64,000 nt of DNA from Pseudomonadota bacterium (GTDB lineage: Bacteria; Desulfobacterota; Desulfobacteria; Desulfobacterales; JAHIVH01): positions 124,001-188,000 of the forward strand of contig JAHIVH010000132.1 in NCBI GenBank assembly GCA_018816735.1. Direction: 5' to 3'. Position numbers and translations under genes: made by a program. Every line of letters begins with the position of its first letter. The stretch's first letter is position 1. The notes beneath the pieces were generated by a model. The model worked only from the letters and a program-made list of their open reading frames with translations. It was not told the origin of the DNA and made no database searches. Positions 35,751-43,335 of the stretch are shown piece after piece.

Positions 35751-37118
35751 TTATCTGATTCCCCACCGTGAAAGCGTGCTTGGTGTAAAGTCGTCCGATG
35801 TCATCTTCACCCGGAAAGACGGCAGTTCTTTTTCTTCATTCACCAGTCTGAACGCCAGATACCGTCTGGATTGAAGATCACAATGGGTAATAAGGCCAAT
35901 CGACAGCATCATCGGTATTTGGTAGAGATGATAGACGTGATTTTGGCTGACCCGCCAGAGTTGATCTCTTTTGTCGTATTTTTCACCGATGACAATCGAA
36001 TAGCTGTCCTCGTCAAAATAATAGACTCTTTTCTTGTAGATATGACGTTCATTTTCCTTGAGGTCCATCTCGATGACCCAGACCCGGTGCAGTTCATACC
36101 GGATGTAGTCCGGATTGATATGATAGGGGGTTAAAATATCCTTGTAGGAAAGGCTTCGGTCTATTGTTTGCCTGCAGTTGTAAGGGATATATATTTCTCG
36201 TTTCCCTATAAGTTTGATGCTGTATTTATCCGGAGACCCGTTATACATGGCATAATCGTCAGCTGTTGTGAGCCCGTCACTTGCGGTGCCAGGTGCGTCG
36301 TAGGCGACGGAAGGCGCTCTTCTGATACGTCTTTGACCTGAGTTGTAGAGAAATGCCTGCCTGGGATTCCTGAATATATCGATATTTTCATAAACCAGTA
36401 GAAGATTGCCTGCCAGCCGGGGAGGTGCGATTGTCCGCTGTTTGAAATAGGAGAGTATCTTATCCGGCTTGGTCCCTTCCGCATTAAACGGTCTTAATAC
36501 TGCATCCTCAATCCTGGACAGGGTGAACTGACCATCACGATTCATGATCGCCTGTCCATTGATAATGGTATAGGCACCTGTTGGGGATAAATATCCGCAA
36601 ATATAATTCCACAGAACTTCCAGTCCTGTTTTGGGGATGGGGAACGGACAGAATACTTCAAAGTTGTTCAGAGAATAGTCTGTTTCATTGGTTTCAGCAT
36701 TGACCGCATTTCTTTTAACCGCATCATAAACATACTGTGGGTAGCAGGCTGTTCGCCGGGTCTGGTAGATGTTCATTTTGTAGGTGTCCGGATACGATTC
36801 AAACATGGCGATCTGACCGGGAGTGAGTTTGCCTTTATACTGACCGAGATTCTGAGGGGTGATGGTAAAAAGAATGGGATCATTCTTGAAAGGATCCGGC
36901 TCATTTTCAAATTCAACAAATCCTTCTGGTATGTCCTTATATCCTCCGGTCCACTCAGGAATGGTCCCGTCTGCATTACCTGCTTTTTCAGCACCAATAG
37001 GGGTCAATTCTTTCTCCAGCTTGTCCGCCGCCTCCTTAGATACTTTCGCCTGGACAGATAAAGACATCATGAAGAATAGAAAGACCATCATCGCAATTGT
37101 TCGGAATGATTTCGTCAT
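35751..37118 (-). CDS. DUF1329 outer-membrane-associated protein
   Basis: This is a 455-residue protein with a signal peptide (about 1-24). It has DUF1329 features (AADKLEKELTPIGAEKAGN, a late RYELHRVWVIEMDLKENERHIYKKRVYYFDED). The fold resembles LolA/LolB-like lipid-binding proteins, and genes of this type often accompany steroid, hydrocarbon or acyl-CoA utilisation genes. GGAGGAGA precedes the ATG. It is the last gene of the abfD-thiolase operon, 35 bases after the TetR gene. Confidence 0.85.
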   Translation of the reverse strand: MTKSFRTIAMMVFLFFMMSLSVQAKVSKEAADKLEKELTPIGAEKAGNADGTIPEWTGGYKDIPEGFVEFENEPDPFKNDPILFTITPQNLGQYKGKLTPGQIAMFESYPDTYKMNIYQTRRTACYPQYVYDAVKRNAVNAETNETDYSLNNFEVFCPFPIPKTGLEVLWNYICGYLSPTGAYTIINGQAIMNRDGQFTLSRIEDAVLRPFNAEGTKPDKILSYFKQRTIAPPRLAGNLLLVYENIDIFRNPRQAFLYNSGQRRIRRAPSVAYDAPGTASDGLTTADDYAMYNGSPDKYSIKLIGKREIYIPYNCRQTIDRSLSYKDILTPYHINPDYIRYELHRVWVIEMDLKENERHIYKKRVYYFDEDSYSIVIGEKYDKRDQLWRVSQNHVYHLYQIPMMLSIGLITHCDLQSRRYLAFRLVNEEKELPSFRVKMTSDDFTPSTLSRWGIR

Positions 37119-37153
37119 GTCCGGATTCTCCTCCCTTATATGTACGATTACAA

Positions 37154-37756
37154 TTACTTGTTTTCTTTTTTAACCAGACCATTTAATGCAAATTGAATGA
37201 TAAAATTAATCACCTCATCAACAGATAAACGCCCTTTGTCGGAAAACCAGATTCTGGTCCGGGTAATCATTGAAGAAATACTGAATACGGCCATTTTGAC
37301 ATCGATATTTTCGAATGTGCCCGCCTCGATGCCCTCCCGTATGGCAGCAGCTATGATCCTGTCGTATTCATCGCGCAGAGAAATAATCTTTTTTCTGTTG
37401 TCCGGAGAAAGACTGTTCAGTCCGGCATCAAACAAAAGGACAGATGATCGTCTGTTGCTAAGCGTTAACCGGGTGTGCGTTGCAATCAGTTCGCTCAGTT
37501 TTTTTACAGGATCATTCATTTCAGATCGTTCGATAATCAGCAGGGAAGATATAATCTCGCTCATTTCTTCAAAAAGTATTTCAAACAGGACTTCTTCCTT
37601 GTTTGTAAAAAAATTATAGATATTGGCCGGTCTGAAGCCGCAGGCATTGGCGATATCCTTCATGCTTGTATCCGAATAACCTTTCTGCCAGAACAGGACA
37701 CTCGACTCTGCCAGAATCATTTCCTTGCGGGATTTATTTTTTGATTGAGAGGACAT
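37154..37756 (-). CDS. TetR-family transcriptional regulator
   Basis: The 200-residue repressor-type protein has the N-terminal HTH (FWQKGYSDTSMKDIANACGFRPANIYNFFTNKEEVLF, residues about 24-59). Its C-terminal ligand domain resembles acyl-CoA-responding regulators. It is inside the operon it may control, 20 bases after abfD. The ligand may be an acyl-CoA, but this is inferred only from context. Confidence 0.92.
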   Translation of the reverse strand: MSSQSKNKSRKEMILAESSVLFWQKGYSDTSMKDIANACGFRPANIYNFFTNKEEVLFEILFEEMSEIISSLLIIERSEMNDPVKKLSELIATHTRLTLSNRRSSVLLFDAGLNSLSPDNRKKIISLRDEYDRIIAAAIREGIEAGTFENIDVKMAVFSISSMITRTRIWFSDKGRLSVDEVINFIIQFALNGLVKKENK

Positions 37757-37776
37757 GTCTTAACACCTTATGATGA

Positions 37777-39228
37777 TCATTTTTCGTCAATTCCACACAA
37801 TTTTTTAGCCACTTTCTGCTTTTCTTTTATATTGACCTGCCTTGAAATCATAATCCGCTGAGCCTGGGGAGAGCCGGCACCATGCATGGATTCCGTAAGA
37901 TATCCCACCGCTGCAGTACCTAAAGTCAAATTTTCAATCAATCTCAAAATGCGTACCCGATTTTCGGTTGAGACATCTTTCTTGCCTTTCAGATATTTTT
38001 GGACCCATTTCCCGGTCAATTCAGATTTAAAATCTTGCTCAGATGGCAGGGTGACCATGAGCCCTCCGGCAATATCCTGGGCGATTCTTGCAATCTGATA
38101 GGGGAACCGTGTAATATTCTGTTTATGAACATTGGCCAGAAGCGCATTGACATAAAAAGTTCCCGAAGGTTCCTTGTGACCTTCAGACGCGCATGCAATG
38201 CAGCCGCAGAACAGTGTCTCATTCAAATGGTTCATCTCAATGATTTTATCCTTTACATGGGACGCCTTTTCCGCACCATTATATTCTGCTATCGTTTGAG
38301 TGGCACCAATCAGAACATCCCCGACCCCCACCTTACACGCGTAGCTCTGTCTGTGATAGGATGCAAATTGTTCCACAAGCTGTCCTGAAAAGTCATATTC
38401 CTTGTACATGAAAATTCGATCCCATGGTACAAATACATCCTCAAAAATAACCAGGGCTTCATGGCCGCCAAACATCAGGTTCCCCTGGTCCATTTTCCCT
38501 TCTTCCAGTTTTCGGGTATCACATGACTGTCTGCCCATGATGTAGGTGATGCCTTTTGTATCACTTGGCAATGCAAATGACAAGGCATAATCCTTGTCAG
38601 CTTCTCTCATTGTCATTGTGGGCATGACGATGATTTCATGGGAGTTTACGGCGCCTGTCTGGTGAGCCTTTGCGCCTCTTACGATTATGCCGTCCTTTTT
38701 TTCTTCCACGACCCGTAGAAACATGTCCGGATCTTCCTGCTGGTGTGGGGCAAGGGAGCGGTCACCCTTTGGGTCTGTCATGGCGCCATCGCAGACCAGA
38801 TCATTTTCCTGAACATATTCAAGATAGGTCAGGAATCTTTTATTATATTGGGTGTTGTGTTTTTTATCCATATCATAGGTCACCATGGACAGGGCATTCA
38901 GGGCATCCATGCCGACGCAGCGCTGGAAACAGCATCCGGTCTGTGAGCCCAGAAGTCTGCCCATTTTGCTTTTTTTAACCAGGTCACCCGTACTCTGATG
39001 GATGTGGGTGAACCGGTTGACCTTATGACCGGTCAAGTGGGATTTTGCCGTCATCAAATCTTCATATTCCGGCTGTTGGGCGAGTTTGTAAGTCATGGCC
39101 ACAGCGTTCATGGACGGTTTTATGATGGGGTTTTCCACGACGTTTTCCACGCGTTTTCCGAACATGTACACCACAAGATTGAGTTTTTTTAAACTGTTGA
39201 TATATTCTTCAGGTGTTTTTAATGGCAT
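37777..39228 (-). CDS. abfD: 4-hydroxybutyryl-CoA dehydratase / vinylacetyl-CoA isomerase
   Basis: This 483-residue flavoprotein converts 4-hydroxybutyryl-CoA to crotonyl-CoA by a radical mechanism. The four [4Fe-4S] ligands of the family are all present: CFQRC (Cys 100 and 104), then His and Cys in HRQSYACKVGVGD (about 293 and 300). Flavin-binding acyl-CoA-dehydrogenase-like features surround them. The start at 39228 follows AGGAGAC; the open frame upstream (to 39264) is rejected. The other operon genes include a thiolase and a crotonase, which supply or consume the crotonyl/acetoacetyl-CoA made here. The enzyme is oxygen-sensitive, in keeping with an anaerobe. Confidence 0.95.
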   Translation of the reverse strand: MPLKTPEEYINSLKKLNLVVYMFGKRVENVVENPIIKPSMNAVAMTYKLAQQPEYEDLMTAKSHLTGHKVNRFTHIHQSTGDLVKKSKMGRLLGSQTGCCFQRCVGMDALNALSMVTYDMDKKHNTQYNKRFLTYLEYVQENDLVCDGAMTDPKGDRSLAPHQQEDPDMFLRVVEEKKDGIIVRGAKAHQTGAVNSHEIIVMPTMTMREADKDYALSFALPSDTKGITYIMGRQSCDTRKLEEGKMDQGNLMFGGHEALVIFEDVFVPWDRIFMYKEYDFSGQLVEQFASYHRQSYACKVGVGDVLIGATQTIAEYNGAEKASHVKDKIIEMNHLNETLFCGCIACASEGHKEPSGTFYVNALLANVHKQNITRFPYQIARIAQDIAGGLMVTLPSEQDFKSELTGKWVQKYLKGKKDVSTENRVRILRLIENLTLGTAAVGYLTESMHGAGSPQAQRIMISRQVNIKEKQKVAKKLCGIDEK

Positions 39229-39268
39229 GGGGTGTCTCCTTTTTTCTTTGGTGAATAAATCCATGAAT

Positions 39269-40147
39269 TCAATTCATGTGTGAACTGCTGTATGTCGAAA
39301 TGGCCTGAAATCCGATTTCACGGCCCAATTCGAAATCCTTTAAGAGGATATCTATATTTCGGGTCAGCCGCCGGGTTTCAAATGTTTTTGGCGGAATAAC
39401 TTCCATTATTTTTACATCATCCGGTGGATGGTGAATAAACTGTATGGCCTTTTTGTATGCATCGGCTCTATTCTTCATGGCGTTTACAAGGGACGGGCAG
39501 TCTTTTAGGGCAAGGGAACCCATGAATGTCATGAATGTGTTGTCACTGATGTGATCCGTATGTCTGGATCGAACAACCATGATGTCCCTTGCACCTCGCC
39601 GGTATGCTTCAATTACCGGAATGGAGTCTGCAATACCGCCATCTGTCATCCTGTCGTTGTTTACAAACAGATTTTCTCTGTAAAAAACAGGTAATGCGCT
39701 TGAAACCTTCAGATAGTGTTCAAGCGTGCCCTTGTCCGGCTTGAGGTAAACCGGCTCACCTGTCTCCACCGATGTAACAACAATGATGAATTCCTTGTTT
39801 TGCCTGCTGAAAATCGTATCCAGATCAAGCCGGTATTCTTTTATGGTGATATCCCACAGCCAGTCCAGATCAATCAGATGCCCGCCTTTAAGAAACTTGA
39901 GAAAGTTGATAAAATGAGGCGTTGTTGAGTAGTGTTCGAAAATATATAGATTCCGCTCGTTTTGTCCTGCAATGTGGGAGGCCAGGTTGCAGGCGCCTGC
40001 AGACACGCCGATGTATAAATCAAACGGATCAAACCCGGCTTTTCCAAACGCGTTCAGAACACCGCACGAAAAGATGCCGCGCATTCCTCCGCCTTCCACG
40101 ACCAGCGCACACCGGTTTTTATCCTTATTTAAATAAGCCTCATTCAT
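39269..40147 (-). CDS. Patatin-like phospholipase / acyl hydrolase
   Basis: The 292-residue enzyme has the patatin oxyanion loop GGGMRGIFSCGVL (residues 19-31), the nucleophile GVSAG and the catalytic dyad Asp in DGGIADS. It hydrolyses fatty-acyl esters and is soluble (no signal). It lies between the crotonase (6-base gap) and abfD genes in the acyl-CoA operon. It could release acyl groups that feed the pathway. No clear Shine-Dalgarno precedes its ATG, so coupled translation is likely. Confidence 0.9.
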   Translation of the reverse strand: MNEAYLNKDKNRCALVVEGGGMRGIFSCGVLNAFGKAGFDPFDLYIGVSAGACNLASHIAGQNERNLYIFEHYSTTPHFINFLKFLKGGHLIDLDWLWDITIKEYRLDLDTIFSRQNKEFIIVVTSVETGEPVYLKPDKGTLEHYLKVSSALPVFYRENLFVNNDRMTDGGIADSIPVIEAYRRGARDIMVVRSRHTDHISDNTFMTFMGSLALKDCPSLVNAMKNRADAYKKAIQFIHHPPDDVKIMEVIPPKTFETRRLTRNIDILLKDFELGREIGFQAISTYSSSHMN

Positions 40148-40153
40148 TTCCGG

Positions 40154-40912
40154 TTATTTTTTTTTGATGCTTGCCAGCAGTTCATCAATCCGTTTTTTGT
40201 TTTCCTCGGCACCGATATAGGTTCTGAAAAGCCATTCCTGTTGTTTCATTGCGCCATCGAGGTCTTCATCAAGAAGTGTATTTGAAAGAACCTTTGATTC
40301 ACGAAGGCATGCCGCATCATAGGTCGCCATGTTACGGGCGATTTCCATTACACTCTCTACCACCTTGCCTTGAGGAAACACCTTGCTGACATAGCCCATT
40401 TTTTCCGCTTCATAGGCATCGTAAATCCTTCCGGTAAATGCCACTTCCTTGGCCCGGCCCAGTCCGATAATCCGCCAGAGCGGATCCATGATCGGCGGCA
40501 GCGCAAGCAAAACCTCACGCTGACCGAATTTTGCCTTTTCAGAGGCATATCTGATATCACACATCATGGTCAGGTCAAAGCCACCTGCAATGGCCGCACC
40601 GCCTATTGCCGCAATCACAGGCTGACTGCAGAAGAGTATTGCCCTGTAGGCCCTGTGAAACAGGGCGGTGAATTCCTCATTGTTCGCTTTTTCGATAGTC
40701 CGGATCACATGAAGATCAAAGCCGGCGCAGAACATTTTTTCTCCACCCGTAAAAACGACGACCTTGACGTCTGTCCGGTTGCTGATGTCCGTGAACATGA
40801 CGTTAATCTCGTTGAGGACTTCCGGGGAGAGGGCGTTTCCCTTATCCGGTCTGTTGATTGTTATCAGTGCGACATGATTTTCAATGGTCAGTTTCAGGTA
40901 GGTCATATCCAT
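40154..40912 (-). CDS. Enoyl-CoA hydratase/isomerase (crotonase family)
   Basis: The 252-residue crotonase-fold enzyme shows the oxyanion-hole segments KMFCAGFDL and IGGAAIAGGFDL and the usual trimer-forming C-terminus. The glutamate pair of classical hydratases is not both visible, so it may be an isomerase or another crotonase. Its place between thiolase and abfD suggests it hydrates crotonyl-CoA to 3-hydroxybutyryl-CoA. GGAGATGG lies upstream of the start. Confidence 0.88.
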   Translation of the reverse strand: MDMTYLKLTIENHVALITINRPDKGNALSPEVLNEINVMFTDISNRTDVKVVVFTGGEKMFCAGFDLHVIRTIEKANNEEFTALFHRAYRAILFCSQPVIAAIGGAAIAGGFDLTMMCDIRYASEKAKFGQREVLLALPPIMDPLWRIIGLGRAKEVAFTGRIYDAYEAEKMGYVSKVFPQGKVVESVMEIARNMATYDAACLRESKVLSNTLLDEDLDGAMKQQEWLFRTYIGAEENKKRIDELLASIKKK

Positions 40913-40959
40913 GATTATCCATCTCCGGTTTTTGTTGTTAAGAGGTTTTTTTCAAATGT

Positions 40960-42138
40960 TCAGGCCCTTTGAACGATGATCGCCGTACCCATGCCGCCAC
41001 CTGCACAAAGTGTTGCCAGACCGTTTGTCAGATTTCTTCTTTTCATTTCATGTAAAAGGGTCGTAATGAGTCTTGTTCCGGATGCTCCCACAGGATGCCC
41101 CAGTCCGACACCGCTGCCATTCACATTTGTAATGTTTCTGTCCAGGCCAAGTGCTTTTTCACAGGCGAGATATTGGGCGGCAAATGCTTCATTTACTTCT
41201 ATCAGTTCGATATCCTTAAGCGTGAGCCCTGCTTTTTCAAGGGCTTTTTGACTGGATGAAACCGGACCGATTCCCATGATCTCAGGATCAACGCCGGTGG
41301 TTGCCGTTGACAGGATCGTCGCCAAAACAGCAATACCAAGTTCCGCTGCTTTCTTCGCAGACATCAACAGGACGCCAGATGAACCGTCATTGATTCCCGA
41401 TGCATTTCCAGCCGTCACCGTGCCGTTTTCCTTAAAACTGGGTTTGAGGATTGACAGGGTTTCCATGCTGGTGTTCCGCCGGGGATGTTCATCTGTATCC
41501 ACGACAATCGTTTCTTTACGGGTTTTTATCTCTACAGGAACGATTTCATCTTTAAACTTTCCGCTGTCAATGGCGTCAACGGCCCTCATATTGCTCTGGA
41601 GCGCCAGTTCATCCTGTTCCTTCCTGGAAATGTCATATTTTTCAGCCAGATTTTCAGCGGTAATCCCCATGGCAGGACCGATGCCAAGATTGGTCAGTGA
41701 ATCCCACATGGAATCCCTGATTTCAGTATGGCCGATGTTTGTACCATAGCGAAGTTTATCGATGGTGTACTGGGCATTGGTCATGCTGTCTGTCCCGCCG
41801 GCCATGATGACATCGGCTTCACCGGCCTTGATCTGGTAATATGCCATCTGAACGGCAGACATGGAGGATGTGCAATTTCTGTGAACGGTAATTCCCGGAA
41901 CGGAAACCGGAATGCCTGCTTTCACTGCGGCAACACGGGCAATATTGTTCTCTCCGTTTGTTCTCTGATAGTTGCACCCCCAGACAACATCATCGATCAA
42001 CGATGGATCAATTCCGGATTTTTGGATTAAATTTTTCATGACAGGTATGGTTAAATTCAGTGCGCTGACCGTTTTGAATGCCCCGCCGAATTTTCCGATT
42101 GCTGTTCTGCATGCAGCGACAATAACAACGTCATTCAT
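40960..42138 (-). CDS. Acetyl-CoA acetyltransferase (thiolase)
   Basis: The 392-residue thiolase has the acyl-Cys in HRNCTSSM (about Cys 88), the general-base His in NGSGVGLGHPVGASG, and the second Cys in LCAGGGMG near the C-terminus. It condenses or splits acetoacetyl-CoA. It is the first gene of the operon, with AAGGAGA before the ATG, and lies just downstream of a candidate promoter and operator. Confidence 0.95.
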   Translation of the reverse strand: MNDVVIVAACRTAIGKFGGAFKTVSALNLTIPVMKNLIQKSGIDPSLIDDVVWGCNYQRTNGENNIARVAAVKAGIPVSVPGITVHRNCTSSMSAVQMAYYQIKAGEADVIMAGGTDSMTNAQYTIDKLRYGTNIGHTEIRDSMWDSLTNLGIGPAMGITAENLAEKYDISRKEQDELALQSNMRAVDAIDSGKFKDEIVPVEIKTRKETIVVDTDEHPRRNTSMETLSILKPSFKENGTVTAGNASGINDGSSGVLLMSAKKAAELGIAVLATILSTATTGVDPEIMGIGPVSSSQKALEKAGLTLKDIELIEVNEAFAAQYLACEKALGLDRNITNVNGSGVGLGHPVGASGTRLITTLLHEMKRRNLTNGLATLCAGGGMGTAIIVQRA

Positions 42139-42165
42139 TTTGGCAGTCTCCTTATGTTAAAAAGT

Positions 42166-42185
42166 ATTAATGAATGGCCATTAAT
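42166..42185. promoter_or_regulatory. Candidate operator palindrome for the thiolase-abfD operon
   Basis: ATTAATG (42166-42172) and CATTAAT (42179-42185) are inverted repeats separated by 6 bases, with the inner palindrome AATGGCCATT. It lies 28-47 bases upstream of the thiolase start and just downstream of the candidate promoter. This is the position expected for repression by the adjacent GntR or the TetR regulator. Which one binds is unknown. Confidence 0.45.
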
Positions 42186-42198
42186 ATATCCTGATGCG

Positions 42199-42228
42199 AC
42201 AATAGATTGGGTTTAGGTTTTTTGTCAA
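42199..42228 (-). promoter_or_regulatory. Candidate sigma-70 promoter of the thiolase-abfD operon
   Basis: On the minus strand a perfect TTGACA (42228-42223) is followed, after 18 bases, by TATTGT (42204-42199). Transcription would start near 42192 and run into the operator palindrome and then the thiolase gene. The -10 box matches four of six consensus bases. Confidence 0.5.
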
Positions 42229-42334
42229 GTAAAAAAAGGATTATCATACGTTCTTGTGATGCAATGGGGTTGAGCATTACAATAGTCATTTTGCATTTGT
42301 CTTCTTGGGTGTATCTTCGCCTGACAATTGATAT

Positions 42335-43012
42335 TTATTTGGAAGAATCCTTTGCTACCATCTGACCGACAATCTTGAGTGCGATGTTTTTTTCCTGAAT
42401 GGCCCATTTTTTTGCGGTTTTTGCAGCCATTTTTGCATTGCCGGCCTGAATATGCTGATTGCCTGTTTTTACAATTTCAAAATTGTCAGACAGTTCATCG
42501 GCGCGCATCGTTGCAGAGGCAAATAAAATTCGTAAAGGCACAGGCATCAGATCATATATGAGTTCTTCGAGGATAGGATTTCTGGCTGTTTTCAGGCAGG
42601 TGAGGGCAAAACTTAAAAGCGTATCAAAATATCCGGGAACGTCCTTGTTTTTCGCACAAATTTCTCCCTTGCTGACAAAGGCGTCAATATTCCTGAAATC
42701 TTCCCTGGTTCCGTTCTCAACACATTTGTAACCGGCAAGCCCCAGAAGTTCGATAAAAATATCTGCGATCCATTCAATATGATCCAGGGTAATTTCTGTG
42801 ACACTTGCGCCTTTTCTGGGTGTAATTTTCACCAGTTTCTTTTTTTCAAGTATCCTCAATGCCTCGCGAACCGGAGCCTTGCTGGTTCCCAGCTCTTCCG
42901 CCAATTTGGTTTCAATAATTCTTTCACCGGGTTTCAATTCAAGTTTGATAATCTTTTCGGATAAATAATCGGTGATTTGCTCTGAAAGAGTTGCTGCGGC
43001 TGTAAATTTCAT
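42335..43012 (-). CDS. GntR-family (FadR/FCD type) transcriptional regulator
   Basis: The 225-residue protein has an N-terminal winged HTH (EQITDYLSEKIIKLELKPGERIIE-type, residues 10-70, with APVREALRILEKKKLV). The C-terminal helical FCD ligand-binding domain often binds acyl-CoA or organic acids. It is immediately upstream of the thiolase-abfD operon on the same strand, so it probably controls it. No Shine-Dalgarno is clear at the ATG. Confidence 0.93.
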   Translation of the reverse strand: MKFTAAATLSEQITDYLSEKIIKLELKPGERIIETKLAEELGTSKAPVREALRILEKKKLVKITPRKGASVTEITLDHIEWIADIFIELLGLAGYKCVENGTREDFRNIDAFVSKGEICAKNKDVPGYFDTLLSFALTCLKTARNPILEELIYDLMPVPLRILFASATMRADELSDNFEIVKTGNQHIQAGNAKMAAKTAKKWAIQEKNIALKIVGQMVAKDSSK

Positions 43013-43335
43013 GGCATTTTCTGACTCGTCGCTGATATTTGTTTTTATATTATAGGATAACGCCTTAATTTTTATAACGATATCTATACTGAACCGTCAG
43101 ACGCGTGTCAAGGCAAATCCGTACATGGATGATATTGCTTTTCAGACAGCCGTTCAATTCTTTGAAAAAGATATTTCTTTGATATTCATATACGAATGTG
43201 CTAAGTGATTTGAATCATCGTTTTGCACTCATTTTTTGAACGTAACTCCCGATTTGATTATATTTGAGGTTTGGATTCTTGTGAACTTGCTTAAGCTTGC
43301 ATAACCCGGTTGTTGTCAATACTGAAGAGAACCCT
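43013..43335. other. Divergent intergenic region (GntR regulator / hybrid kinase)
   Basis: This region of about 320 bases is A/T-rich. On the minus strand a TATAAT-like sequence (ATTATA on plus, 43049-43054) lies about 40 bases upstream of the GntR start, without a good -35 at 17 bases. An in-frame TTG at 43297 precedes the kinase. No gene was seen. Confidence 0.35.
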
